A stretch of 22,117 nt of DNA from a virus: positions 1 to 22,117 of IMG/VR virus record IMGVR_UViG_3300037587_000297; one strand, given 5' to 3'. Each line of letters opens with the position of its first letter. Within the stretch, counting starts at the first letter, position 1. The translations under genes and the position numbers were made by a program. Of the stretch, positions 6,636-13,844 are shown in pieces. The notes under the pieces are model-generated. The model saw only the letters and a list, made by a program, of their open reading frames with translations, was not told the DNA's origin and searched no databases.

Positions 6636-8952
6636 CCCCACACTGCTCGCAGCCGGGACGCAGATCCCGGTCGCGCTCTCGCATTCGACTGTGCTGCCTT
6701 CGATGGACTTCGAGACGTACAGCGAGGCGGGCTACACCTTCGACCCGGACGGCCGAGTTCGTGGCGTTGGCGCGCAGGGCAAGGGCGGATTACCGGTAGT
6801 CGGCACGCCCAACTACGCGGCGCACCCCACTACGGAAGTGCTATGCCTCTATTACGACCTCAAAGACGGACGCGGACGCCGGGGCTGGTTCCCTGGCGCG
6901 CCCGATCCGGTTGATCTGCTCGACCATATCCGTAACGGCGGGCCGATCGCTGCCTGGAACGCCGGCTTTGAATTCTACATCTGGAACATGGTCTGTGTCC
7001 GCCGCTACGGCTGGCCGGTCCTACAGATCGAGCAGTGTCATTGCGACATGGCGAAGTCCCGCCGGCACAGCCTGCCCGGCTCACTGGCAAACGCCGCCAA
7101 GGTACTCGGCACGCCGGATAAAGACAGCGCGGGCAAACGCCTAATCCAGAAGCTGACGCGCCCCCACACTCCAACGAAGAACCGCAAGGCGCACCGCTGG
7201 ACGCCCGCCACGGCGTGGGACGACTTCACGGCGTTCTACGCGTACTGCGACGTTGACGTGATGACGGAGGACCACGCCAGCGCCCGCACGCCCGATCTGA
7301 CGGAGCACGAGCGGTCCGTGTGGCTCATGGATCAGACGATAAACGCCAGGGGCGTACCGGTGGACGTGCAGACCCTGGACGCTGCGCTCGACATACAGCG
7401 GCAGGCTGAAGAGAAGTATTGCGCGGAGCTGTCGCGGATAACGGGCGGCGCAGTGCAGGCCGCCTCTGAACTGCCCGCGCTAAAGACTTGGCTTTCGATC
7501 CGGGGCGTCGACATGCCGAACATGACGAAGGACACGATCGACGACGTGGTCAAGCACCGACAGACGCCGACAGGCCAGATAGTCGCAGGCGCACCGCTGC
7601 GGACCCTGGAGATCAGGCAGACGTTAGGCGCGGCCAATGTTAAGAAGCTCGCAAAGATCAAGCTGCAGGTCAGTTCAGACGGACGCCTGCGCAACCAATA
7701 CATGTACTGCGGTGCCGACCGCACCGGGCGCTGGTCCTCCGCTGCAGCTGATGACGACGCCAGTAACTCACAGCTCCAGAACGTGACCGCCAAGGGCCCG
7801 AAGTCGTGCCGGTGTGGCAGCTGCGGCGGGCTGTTCGGGCGCGACATCGAGAGCATAGGCTGTCCCTGGTGCGGTCAGTGGGTCGACATCGAGCAGCAGC
7901 CCGACTGGACGATCGAAGCCGTTGAAGCGGCTATCGGCGACATTCGCACGCACGACCTGGCGACAGTTGAACGGATATGGGGCGACCCGATCGCTCTGCT
8001 GTGCGGCTGCCTGCGCGGACTGTTTAAAGCCGCACCGGGCAAGAAATTCATCTGTTGCGACTTCAGCGCCATCGAAGCCGTGGCCGCCGCCTGTCTGGCC
8101 CGGTGCCAGTGGCGCATCGAGGTATTCAGCGGACACGGTAAGATCTACGAGCAGAGCGCCGCCAACGCCACGGGCATACCGTTCGATGAGATCTTGCAGT
8201 ACAAACGCGACAACGGCATGCACCACCCCGCCCGTAAGAAAATCGGAAAGGTGCGCGAGCTGGCGGGCGGCTACGGCGGCTGGATCGGTGCGTGGAAGAA
8301 CTTCGGCGCCGACGAGTTTATGAGTGACGACGAGATCAAGGCGGACGTGCTCAAGTGGCGCGCCGAGTCACCCGAGATAGTCGAGATGTGGGGCGGGCAG
8401 TTCCGATGGTGTGGCCCAGGCAAGTGGGACTACAGGCCCGAACTGTTTGGCCTGGAAGGCATGGCGATCAAAGCCATACTCAACCCCGGCCAGTGCTTCA
8501 GCCATATCGATATCACCTACGGCGTGTGGGACGACATTCTGTTCTGCAGGCTACCGTCCGGGCGCTACTTGCACTATCACCGCCCGCGTCTCGCGTCAGT
8601 AGCCGATAAATTGAATCGCGGCCCGTCGTATCAGATTACTTTCGAGGGGTACAACAGCAACAGCACGAAAGGCCCGATCGGTTGGCATCGGTTGGAAACA
8701 TACGGGGGTCGGCTGTTCGAGAATGTCGTCCAGGCTGTCGCCCTCGATATCCAAGCCGAAGCGCTGCTGCGCTGCGAGGCGCGAGGTTACCCAATCGTGA
8801 TGCACACCCACGATGAGGGCGTTGCGGAAGTGCCGCACGGCTTCGGATCAGTTGAAGAAATGGCCACCATAATGTCAGAGCGCCCCGCGTGGGCTGCCTG
8901 GTGGCCCCTGCGTGCTGCGGGCTGGCGACACGAACGATACCAGAAGGATTAA
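6628..8952 (+). CDS. Family A DNA polymerase with 3'-5' exonuclease domain
   Basis: This 774-aa protein is a phage-type DNA polymerase I. The exonuclease domain has MDFETYS (Exo I), AAWNAGFEFYIW (Exo II) and YCDVDV (Exo III). The polymerase domain has DRTGRWSS...LQN, motif A CDFSAIE (D478, E483), motif B from K526 through KKIGKVRELAGGYGG, and motif C HDE (H728-E730). All catalytic carboxylates are present. An insert between the RTGRWSS and motif A regions contains C396-x2-C399 and C412-x2-C415, a zinc ribbon. The GTG start at 6628 overlaps the previous gene and lies after AAGG. ATG at residue 26 would sit at the Exo I aspartate and truncate the fold. There is no 5' nuclease domain. This is the replicative polymerase. 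Confidence 0.95.
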   Translation: MSDPTLLAAGTQIPVALSHSTVLPSMDFETYSEAGYTFDPDGRVRGVGAQGKGGLPVVGTPNYAAHPTTEVLCLYYDLKDGRGRRGWFPGAPDPVDLLDHIRNGGPIAAWNAGFEFYIWNMVCVRRYGWPVLQIEQCHCDMAKSRRHSLPGSLANAAKVLGTPDKDSAGKRLIQKLTRPHTPTKNRKAHRWTPATAWDDFTAFYAYCDVDVMTEDHASARTPDLTEHERSVWLMDQTINARGVPVDVQTLDAALDIQRQAEEKYCAELSRITGGAVQAASELPALKTWLSIRGVDMPNMTKDTIDDVVKHRQTPTGQIVAGAPLRTLEIRQTLGAANVKKLAKIKLQVSSDGRLRNQYMYCGADRTGRWSSAAADDDASNSQLQNVTAKGPKSCRCGSCGGLFGRDIESIGCPWCGQWVDIEQQPDWTIEAVEAAIGDIRTHDLATVERIWGDPIALLCGCLRGLFKAAPGKKFICCDFSAIEAVAAACLARCQWRIEVFSGHGKIYEQSAANATGIPFDEILQYKRDNGMHHPARKKIGKVRELAGGYGGWIGAWKNFGADEFMSDDEIKADVLKWRAESPEIVEMWGGQFRWCGPGKWDYRPELFGLEGMAIKAILNPGQCFSHIDITYGVWDDILFCRLPSGRYLHYHRPRLASVADKLNRGPSYQITFEGYNSNSTKGPIGWHRLETYGGRLFENVVQAVALDIQAEALLRCEARGYPIVMHTHDEGVAEVPHGFGSVEEMATIMSERPAWAAWWPLRAAGWRHERYQKD

Positions 8953-8957
8953 ACGAT

Positions 8958-9254
8958 ATGAGCGATTTAGTGTTTAACGGCCCCGCTGAGTTCAACATGG
9001 AGGTGTTCGTATTCAATGACGAAACGAAGGCGACAGGTAAAGTTACCGTCGGTCTCGGCGTCTTTGAGTACCCAACCCCCGCGAGGATAGCTGCCCGGCT
9101 GGAGAAGCTACAGGCGGAAGAGTTCACCGGGGCACTTAAAGGGTTCCGGCTGATGGGTAAACGCGAGGCGTGGGATACGGTAATGCTCGAAAAAGCAGGC
9201 GAACGTTTTGCCCTGGTGGGGGGCAGCGACTGGGACGCCTTGCCGCATGCTTAA
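8958..9254 (+). CDS. Small acidic/mixed hypothetical protein downstream of the polymerase
   Basis: This is a 98-aa protein from ATG 8958, with AAGGA about nine bases upstream and five bases after the polymerase stop. It opens MSDLVFNGPAEFNMEVFVF and contains beta-strand-like segments, then a helix (ARIAARLEKLQAEEF) and a GKREAWDTVMLEKAGERFALVGG stretch. I do not recognise a named domain. The frame is open upstream into the polymerase 3' end, but that part is antiparallel coding content and has no start with a ribosome binding site. It ends in an 8-base overlap with the next gene. Confidence 0.78.
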   Translation: MSDLVFNGPAEFNMEVFVFNDETKATGKVTVGLGVFEYPTPARIAARLEKLQAEEFTGALKGFRLMGKREAWDTVMLEKAGERFALVGGSDWDALPHA

Positions 9255-9546
9255 CCACCCCCTGACTCGCCTGCAGACCGTGGGCGAGCGTATCCGGCAG
9301 CGCAGGGCTCAGATGCTTGTGCATTCGTTTATCTACTATGAGCTGGACGACTGCCTGGTTGACGACCATACGTGGCAAGCGTGGGCGGATGAGCTGAAGC
9401 AGCTGCAGGATACGTTCGGCGGGGCGATCGGGTATTACGACGAGGCGTTCAAGGGCTGGACGGGCGCAGGCGGGTCGCATTTACCGCTGCGCGATCCGGC
9501 GATTATGTCGAAAGCTACGAGGTTGCTGAACTATGTACGACATTAA
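9247..9546 (+). CDS. LigA-Ia-like small protein (DNA ligase-related)
   Basis: This is a 99-aa protein from ATG 9247, which overlaps the preceding stop by eight bases. The segment RIRQRRAQMLVHSFIYYELDD...VDDHTWQAWADELKQLQ resembles the Ia helical domain of NAD+-dependent DNA ligase LigA (pattern: R...YYxLDxPxxxDxxYDxLxxEL). That domain binds the NMN half of NAD+. No adenylation domain, KxDG lysine motif or OB fold follows, so it is not a ligase by itself. Similar stand-alone proteins are annotated in phages as DNA ligase LigA-related; their role is unknown. NAD+/NMN binding or a decoy for host ligase are possibilities only. Confidence 0.75.
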   Translation: MLNHPLTRLQTVGERIRQRRAQMLVHSFIYYELDDCLVDDHTWQAWADELKQLQDTFGGAIGYYDEAFKGWTGAGGSHLPLRDPAIMSKATRLLNYVRH

Positions 9547-9733
9547 ACATTCAAGCTGCGGCAAAGTGGCGTTCCGGTCGGTCGTTAAGCCGGTAACGGA
9601 CACCGTTATACGGGCCGCAGATATTCGCCTACTGGACGGTTCAACGCCAGAGGGCGGCCAGCTCATGGAGTGCGGAGCGTGCGACCTCGGGGGCGGGACT
9701 TACGCTCCGGTCGACGGGTTCGCGGACGATTAG
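9533..9733 (+). CDS. Small zinc-ribbon protein
   Basis: This 66-aa protein starts at ATG 9533, inside the previous gene (14-base overlap), with GAGG nine bases upstream. H6-x2-C9 near the N-terminus and C47-x2-C50 near the C-terminus form a two-knuckle HxxC/CxxC set typical of a minimal zinc ribbon. It may be a nucleic-acid-binding or protein-interaction factor. It closes the replication operon before the promoter-like element at 9743. Confidence 0.75.
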   Translation: MYDIKHSSCGKVAFRSVVKPVTDTVIRAADIRLLDGSTPEGGQLMECGACDLGGGTYAPVDGFADD

Positions 9734-9742
9734 ATATGCGTG

Positions 9743-9751
9743 TGGTAATAT
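9743..9751 (+). promoter_or_regulatory. Candidate extended -10 promoter for the lysis/late-early genes
   Basis: TG-n-TAATAT (9743-9751) is an extended -10 element with no good -35. It lies 34 bases before ATG 9786, ahead of an AGGAG (9772-9776). It would drive the small basic peptides and membrane proteins separately from the replication operon. Confidence 0.45.
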
Positions 9752-9785
9752 GGTACCGCTGACACACTAACAGGAGATAACCGGT

Positions 9786-9860
9786 ATGGCAGACCATACG
9801 CACCCGAAACCCAGACCCAAACCGTCTAAACCCCGCAAACCGCGCAGGAAACCGCGCTAA
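9786..9860 (+). CDS. Tiny Pro/Arg/Lys-rich peptide (24 aa)
   Basis: ATG 9786 follows AGGAG with nine bases spacing and a candidate promoter. The peptide is about one-third Pro and half Lys/Arg, with PKP, PRK and PRR steps, and has no acidic residue after D3. Its stop TAA directly abuts the next ATG. The composition resembles proline-rich antimicrobial or ribosome- or nucleic-acid-binding peptides, but no homology is claimed. It could also be a leader peptide that sets translation of the downstream membrane protein. Confidence 0.5.
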   Translation: MADHTHPKPRPKPSKPRKPRRKPR

Positions 9861-9926
9861 ATGGCTGGCGGAAACGCACCAAAGCGTAAACCAAAACGCG
9901 ATAAGAAAGGCAGGTTCTCGAAATGA
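9861..9926 (+). CDS. Tiny basic peptide (21 aa)
   Basis: ATG 9861 immediately follows the stop of the preceding peptide, and the TGA forms an ATGA overlap with the membrane-protein start at 9923. The product is Lys/Arg-rich (PKRKPKRDKKGRFSK). There is no separate Shine-Dalgarno sequence, so translation would depend on reinitiation. The chained starts and stops argue that it is translated; function is unknown. It may be a short nucleic-acid-binding peptide or a coupling cistron. Confidence 0.5.
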   Translation: MAGGNAPKRKPKRDKKGRFSK

Positions 9927-10357
9927 CCATCAATGTTCTGTTGGTACTGATCGCACTGGTCTGCATAAAGGTGAGCAAGGGCCGGCGGACGCCTTTTGTT
10001 GTGTTCGTCATTCCCGGCATCCTGTTTCAAGTCCTGGCGCACGTCGGCGCTATACCTGACTCACTGTTTTTCCTGTTCGGCAGTATGCTGGACGCATTTG
10101 TGATCACCCTGCTGGTCCGCCTCGAATCTACCGGCCTCACAACTATTTTCATCGGGTGGGTGAGCCTGATGTCTATTGTCGGCAACGTATTCGGCTGGCT
10201 GGCGTACGATGCCGGCCTGGAGCCGGTCACGTATGACGGTCTTTTTATCGGGCTGTATTCGCTCGTTCTCGGCGCATCGCTAATGGAGTGGTACTGTGAC
10301 GCTGGAGCAGATAGCTATGGCACTCACGTTCGCGGTGGTACTCACCAGCGCGGTTAA
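9923..10357 (+). CDS. Multi-pass membrane protein
   Basis: This 144-aa protein has about four hydrophobic segments (roughly residues 3-15, 25-60 as two, 73-92 and 105-122), with short polar loops between them. It starts at ATG 9923 through an ATGA overlap with the basic peptide. The last 20 residues (after MEWYC) are Gly/His-rich and overlap the starts of two other membrane frames. Position beside the holin candidate and opposite the endolysin suggests a lysis-related or membrane-remodelling role. It lacks recognisable holin, spanin or pinholin motifs. Superinfection exclusion is an alternative. Confidence 0.75.
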   Translation: MTINVLLVLIALVCIKVSKGRRTPFVVFVIPGILFQVLAHVGAIPDSLFFLFGSMLDAFVITLLVRLESTGLTTIFIGWVSLMSIVGNVFGWLAYDAGLEPVTYDGLFIGLYSLVLGASLMEWYCDAGADSYGTHVRGGTHQRG

Positions 10358-10463
10358 TGGGGTTCAGGTGCTTTATGAAAGATCTACTTCACGAAGGCGT
10401 TCAAGCGGCAGCCAGCGGAAAGATGGCGATGGCCGTGGGAGTCGGGATCGCGACGGCCCCTGA
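10296..10463 (+). CDS. Candidate embedded small membrane protein (55 aa)
   Basis: A GTG at 10296 has GGAG (10285-10288) seven bases upstream. It opens a 55-aa frame with one hydrophobic segment (about residues 5-27, AMALTFAVVLTSAVNGVQVL) and a strongly basic C-terminal tail (RRRSS...RKDGDGRGSRDRD). It overlaps the end of the four-pass protein in another frame and the start of the holin candidate in a third. The ribosome binding site and one-TM-plus-basic-tail form look like a small lysis protein or holin modulator. Overlapping coding constraint makes chance possible. Confidence 0.45.
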   Translation: MTLEQIAMALTFAVVLTSAVNGVQVLYERSTSRRRSSGSQRKDGDGRGSRDRDGP

Positions 10464-10677
10464 GTGGATTACGTGGGCGGAGAGAATGGCGCAGAGTCCT
10501 TGGTTCGCCCTAGCCGCTATTGTACTCGGTCTCGTCGTATCAATAACGATCATCGCGGTCAATGTCCAAACGTTCGTGCGCCGATCGCGCCGCATGAAAT
10601 CAACCGCCCGGCAGGAGCGCATAAAAACCGCCCTACTCGAACACGATGCGGCCGACCGCGATATTACTATCTCTTAG
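10375..10677 (+). CDS. Holin-like two-TM membrane protein
   Basis: This 100-aa protein has two hydrophobic segments (about residues 16-35, SGKMAMAVGVGIATAPEWI, and 44-67, WFALAAIVLGLVVSITIIAVNV) and a highly charged C-terminal tail. That is the topology and size of class II holins, which form the membrane lesion that lets the endolysin reach peptidoglycan. I chose ATG 10375, preceded by AGGTG. ATG 10357, six codons earlier and in frame, overlaps the previous stop (TAATG) and is an alternative. The stop TAG overlaps the convergent endolysin stop by three bases. Function rests on topology and neighbours, not on motif. Confidence 0.7.
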   Translation: MKDLLHEGVQAAASGKMAMAVGVGIATAPEWITWAERMAQSPWFALAAIVLGLVVSITIIAVNVQTFVRRSRRMKSTARQERIKTALLEHDAADRDITIS

Positions 10678-11075
10678 CCTTCGCCCCATCGGGCTGCCGG
10701 CCCTCCACGAGTGTCAAAGTGGGTGAAGTCTTTATATCTGCCGATGCCGTAGCGATCTGGAAAGGAAGCCACCAGAGCCGCGTAAACGTCTGCAGGTTTA
10801 ACACCGCTAATCGCGAAATCGATTGCCCGGCCTTTAACATGTTGGCTTCTGTCATTGCTCCCCGGCCCTCCCAGGCGGACTGGTTTCCGATTATATAGCG
10901 GGCACCGCGCCGCGCTGGTGATGTTTAACACGACCCGATCGAGTCCACGTTGGCGCGCGAACCCGTCGCATACCGCCTGGACGGCCTCGACCGCTTCCAC
11001 GTCAATAGTGTCATAGCCGCAGCCGCATTTACACGCGACTTCATACCGGCTGATATTCTTGGACAGATCACCCAT
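10674..11075 (-). CDS. Peptidase M15 endolysin (D-Ala-D-Ala / L-Ala-D-Glu type)
   Basis: This 133-aa zinc peptidase is of the M15_3 type. Metal ligands are visible: H79 and D86 in SQHVKGRAID, and H119 in THFD. The SAARCPLYN segment and the C-terminal RGGPAARWGE also fit the family. An N-terminal cysteine cluster (ACKCGCG) is characteristic of phage members. It should cleave peptide bonds in peptidoglycan and act as the endolysin, though tail-associated M15 enzymes exist. ATG 11075 overlaps the previous stop (TAATG); the frame is open upstream, but that region encodes the preceding gene. It is the last gene of the minus-strand late operon and faces the holin candidate, convergent with overlapping stops. 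Confidence 0.9.
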   Translation of the reverse strand: MGDLSKNISRYEVACKCGCGYDTIDVEAVEAVQAVCDGFARQRGLDRVVLNITSAARCPLYNRKPVRLGGPGSNDRSQHVKGRAIDFAISGVKPADVYAALVASFPDRYGIGRYKDFTHFDTRGGPAARWGEG

Positions 11076-11476
11076 TACGGTGCCTCGTGTATTCGTTTGC
11101 GGTTCTTCGGCAGGGCGGCCCGGCCGTGTGCCAGTTTGAGCCCGGCCATATAGATCTGGCGCGTCAGACGCCACGCGCCGTCTTGCTCCAGGATCTTCGA
11201 GAATTCCCGATCAGCGTCGCGCCACCGGTTATGCGGCAGCCGCTTCATGCGCATTAGTTGATACAGAGCGTCATGCGCCAGGCTTGCGCGCTTGTTTGTC
11301 TTACTGTCGACCACCGGGCCACTGGCACCGTCCCACGCGTACCCGTCACGCACTGTCAGCGTGCCGTCAGTCGTCAGCCAGATGCGGGCCGTCACGATAT
11401 CCCGCACCGGATAGATCTCGGTCTGGAACGTCTCGTGCTCCGCTAACTGGTATTTATAGCCGTCCCGATATTTCAA
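11075..11476 (-). CDS. DUF1353-like conserved late protein
   Basis: This 133-aa protein has the pattern GYAWDGASGP...RASLAHDALYQLMR...R..AD..F...L..DGAWR, common in phage proteins encoded between tail fibre and lysis genes and usually labelled DUF1353 or hypothetical. The start is TTG 11476, which forms a TTGA overlap with the upstream stop and has GAGG seven bases before it, so the rare start codon is well supported. The HDALY motif with a downstream Asp looks like a conserved active or binding site, but no activity is known to me. Confidence 0.78.
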   Translation of the reverse strand: MKYRDGYKYQLAEHETFQTEIYPVRDIVTARIWLTTDGTLTVRDGYAWDGASGPVVDSKTNKRASLAHDALYQLMRMKRLPHNRWRDADREFSKILEQDGAWRLTRQIYMAGLKLAHGRAALPKNRKRIHEAP

Positions 11477-12087
11477 TAGTATTCCTCGACTATTACAAGG
11501 CCGTCTTCGCCAGCGAAAGCGCTCAGTCCGCCCGCGCCATTCATGGCCCCCGCGCTAGTGCCCCCAGGCACCGCGATGGAGCTGGTGCCTGTGGTGCTAT
11601 CGCCGGTGTGGCCTGTCAAGTTCAAATCGCCCCCGGAGCCCGTCCCGCCCGCACCGCCGCTAGCCCCCGAAGCCCCGCCGGTCGCACCGGCCGCGCCTCC
11701 CGTTGCTGAGCAGAAGGCGCCAAACGACGACGTGACGCCCGCAGCACCGGCAGTCCCTCCCGTGCCCACAGTCACCGTAACGCTGGAGCCGATCGTTACC
11801 TTTTCTAGCGATTCGGTGGCGCGGCCACCGCCACCGCCACCGCCGCCCAGGCTTGATCCGATCAACCCTCCGCCGCCGCCGCCGCCGATTACATGCACCC
11901 GCACGCGACTGAGGCTAGCGGGAACGGTGTACGTGCCTGACGCGGTGAAGTATACGAACTGCCCCTGCCCCTCGCGGACAAACGTATTGTTGTCCCGAAG
12001 CTGCAGCGCGTTAATCGAGCGGGCCGGAGCGTCAACCGCTAGCTCGCTGTTCGGTATCGCCGTGTATGTAGTAGTCGGTTCTGTCAT
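11473..12087 (-). CDS. Glycine-rich tail adhesin / receptor-binding protein
   Basis: This is a 204-aa protein. Residues 1-45 look like a short attachment domain. Then GTYTVPASLSRVRVHVIGGGGGGG and GGGGGGGGRATE mark a Gly-rich domain of the kind seen in phage tail fibres and T-even gp38/S16-type adhesins. The C-terminal half is built of Gly/Ala/Ser/Thr with little hydrophobic content (about 120-190), ending GLVIVEEYY. Polyglycine stretches of this type can form polyproline-II sandwich tips that contact the host receptor. It follows the tail hub gene by an ATGA overlap, the expected place for a distal tail adhesin. Receptor binding is inference. Confidence 0.78.
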   Translation of the reverse strand: MTEPTTTYTAIPNSELAVDAPARSINALQLRDNNTFVREGQGQFVYFTASGTYTVPASLSRVRVHVIGGGGGGGLIGSSLGGGGGGGGRATESLEKVTIGSSVTVTVGTGGTAGAAGVTSSFGAFCSATGGAAGATGGASGASGGAGGTGSGGDLNLTGHTGDSTTGTSSIAVPGGTSAGAMNGAGGLSAFAGEDGLVIVEEYY

Positions 12088-13844
12088 TGCCAGGTATACC
12101 CCGCTGTCCCGTCGCTCATCAAGCCGTCGTCATCGGCCCACCACATGCCGTTGTCTTTCTCATTGACCGTGGCGTCGGTGAAGTCCGGGGCAGCGTCGGC
12201 CATCCAGAACGCCACACGATCGGCGATGAAGCTAAAATCTTGTAGTGTGTACTTTATCACATGACCGCTGTCTGCTTCATCCGCGCTGATCACCTGCCAC
12301 CGCAGTTCCAGCACTTCGCCCAATTCGTTAACGATACCCCGGTGCGACACCTCCGCGATGTCGCCCGTCCACAGGTCGCGGTCTTTGGCGTCCAGGGATA
12401 CCGACATCGTGCGGGGCGTCACCTTGTACCGGCTAAGCATACGCGACGTTAGGTTGATGGCCTGCGCGTCAGAGGTCAGCCAGCGGGCGTGGATCTTGCG
12501 AATCTTCGCCTCGCCGTACCGATCGGCTGTCTCAAGGTCGAGGTCAGCCAGGATCTCCAGCTTTGCGTAGTTCGAATCCTGTGTCGGGTCTTGCGTCGGG
12601 TCTTTGATGTCCCAGAACACCCACACCTGTGTGATGCGGTCCTTCGGCTGGACAGTGATCTGCACGCTATTGGCGAGGATGTTCGCTTCATCGGTCAGCG
12701 TGGCTGTTGCGGCGGCAGGCCGAACCGCCCGCAGGTTGATCAGTTTCTCGCGCTCATCCCACCAGAGGTAGAACTGCGCCTGCTCCGTCAACTCGCCCAG
12801 CAGCTGGTTCACGCCGGTCGGATCGGTCAGCGTGGTGGTAACAGCGAACTGCGACAGCCACAGGTCGCCTTCCGCATCCCAGGTCGCTTTATCTATGAAC
12901 GCTGGATCTACGTTTGCGAACACCGTCAGCAGCTCGAACACCACGTCGACAACCTTCTCGGCGGTGTACTGCTTGCACAGCTGCACCCTGTCGCCTAACG
13001 CATGCGACTCTGCTGTCGACCCCTGAACACCTCGCACACATCCGTTGAACGTTAGCGTGGTCGTTATGTCGGTGGTAGAGGTGTAAGTTATCAGCTCGTC
13101 GCCGATACGGATCAGGCCGCCACCTGACGGGTACTCGCTGACCGTGTGGCCGCTGATCACGATGCTCGTAACCACGTCATCGATCGCCGCATTCAGCTCG
13201 CCGAACGTCGGGGCCGGCGCCTGCGCCTTGTCGTCGTCCGCCAGGGTCAACACGTCCTTAGCCCGGAGCGTGACGCGCCCGCTTGAGTCCGGCCCGTTGA
13301 TCGACTCGATCAGATACGTGCGGCTCTGCATCGCTGCGAGTGCCTGGCCGACGTATCCGTCGAGCACGCGCACTGTCTTGTTTTGGTAGAACGGATTGCG
13401 GGCCAGCCACTTCGCCCAGAACGTCGACCTGTCGGTAGCAATGTACGCCCGTTCCTCCTGGTACTTATCGACGACCAGATCAGAGTGCGGGTGGTCCATG
13501 AATGTCGCGGTCATCACAGACCGCACACCGATGGCGCCCCGGTCCTTATTGCCGCCGCCCGCATTGATTACGGTCGGACTGGTGGACACGCCGACTAGCG
13601 AGGGGATCAAGTAAACGTCCTTCGGTGCGTTGCTGCGCGGTTTGACAAACCGTAGCGTCTGGACGCCGCTCAGATCGATATTCTCCAGATCTTGGCACGT
13701 TTGGATGCCGTTAAAGCATTTGTCGTCGCCAGTCACGCCGAGTGCTGCGGTACACGGTGCGATGCTGTACGTCAGCTGACAAAACGGCTGATCAAGCTCG
13801 ATGATCTGTATCGGCTCACGGCCCACTGTCTGCGGCGTAGTCAT
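12084..13844 (-). CDS. Large tail-tip / baseplate hub protein
   Basis: This is a 586-aa structural protein. The N-terminus (EPIQIIELDQPFCQLTYSIAPCTAALG, then DKCFNGIQTCQD) and LRFVKPRSNAPKDVYLIPSL match, from memory, a protein widely conserved in siphophages of Yuavirus-, Nazgul- and Sano-like groups and annotated as tail assembly or structural protein. A later segment, FNGCVRGVQGSTAESHALGD, is a typical small tail-protein beta module. Start ATG 13844 was chosen over an upstream ATG because it forms ATGA with the previous stop. Placed after the tape measure and a smaller tail protein, it probably forms the central hub through which the tube attaches to the fibres. Confidence 0.85.
   Translation of the reverse strand: MTTPQTVGREPIQIIELDQPFCQLTYSIAPCTAALGVTGDDKCFNGIQTCQDLENIDLSGVQTLRFVKPRSNAPKDVYLIPSLVGVSTSPTVINAGGGNKDRGAIGVRSVMTATFMDHPHSDLVVDKYQEERAYIATDRSTFWAKWLARNPFYQNKTVRVLDGYVGQALAAMQSRTYLIESINGPDSSGRVTLRAKDVLTLADDDKAQAPAPTFGELNAAIDDVVTSIVISGHTVSEYPSGGGLIRIGDELITYTSTTDITTTLTFNGCVRGVQGSTAESHALGDRVQLCKQYTAEKVVDVVFELLTVFANVDPAFIDKATWDAEGDLWLSQFAVTTTLTDPTGVNQLLGELTEQAQFYLWWDEREKLINLRAVRPAAATATLTDEANILANSVQITVQPKDRITQVWVFWDIKDPTQDPTQDSNYAKLEILADLDLETADRYGEAKIRKIHARWLTSDAQAINLTSRMLSRYKVTPRTMSVSLDAKDRDLWTGDIAEVSHRGIVNELGEVLELRWQVISADEADSGHVIKYTLQDFSFIADRVAFWMADAAPDFTDATVNEKDNGMWWADDDGLMSDGTAGYTWQ

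Noticed and set aside
11543-12166. 207-aa plus-strand proline-rich frame
   Set aside because: Mirror of polyglycine codons (GGC/GGT become GCC/ACC and CCG), so the PPPPP stretches are an artefact.
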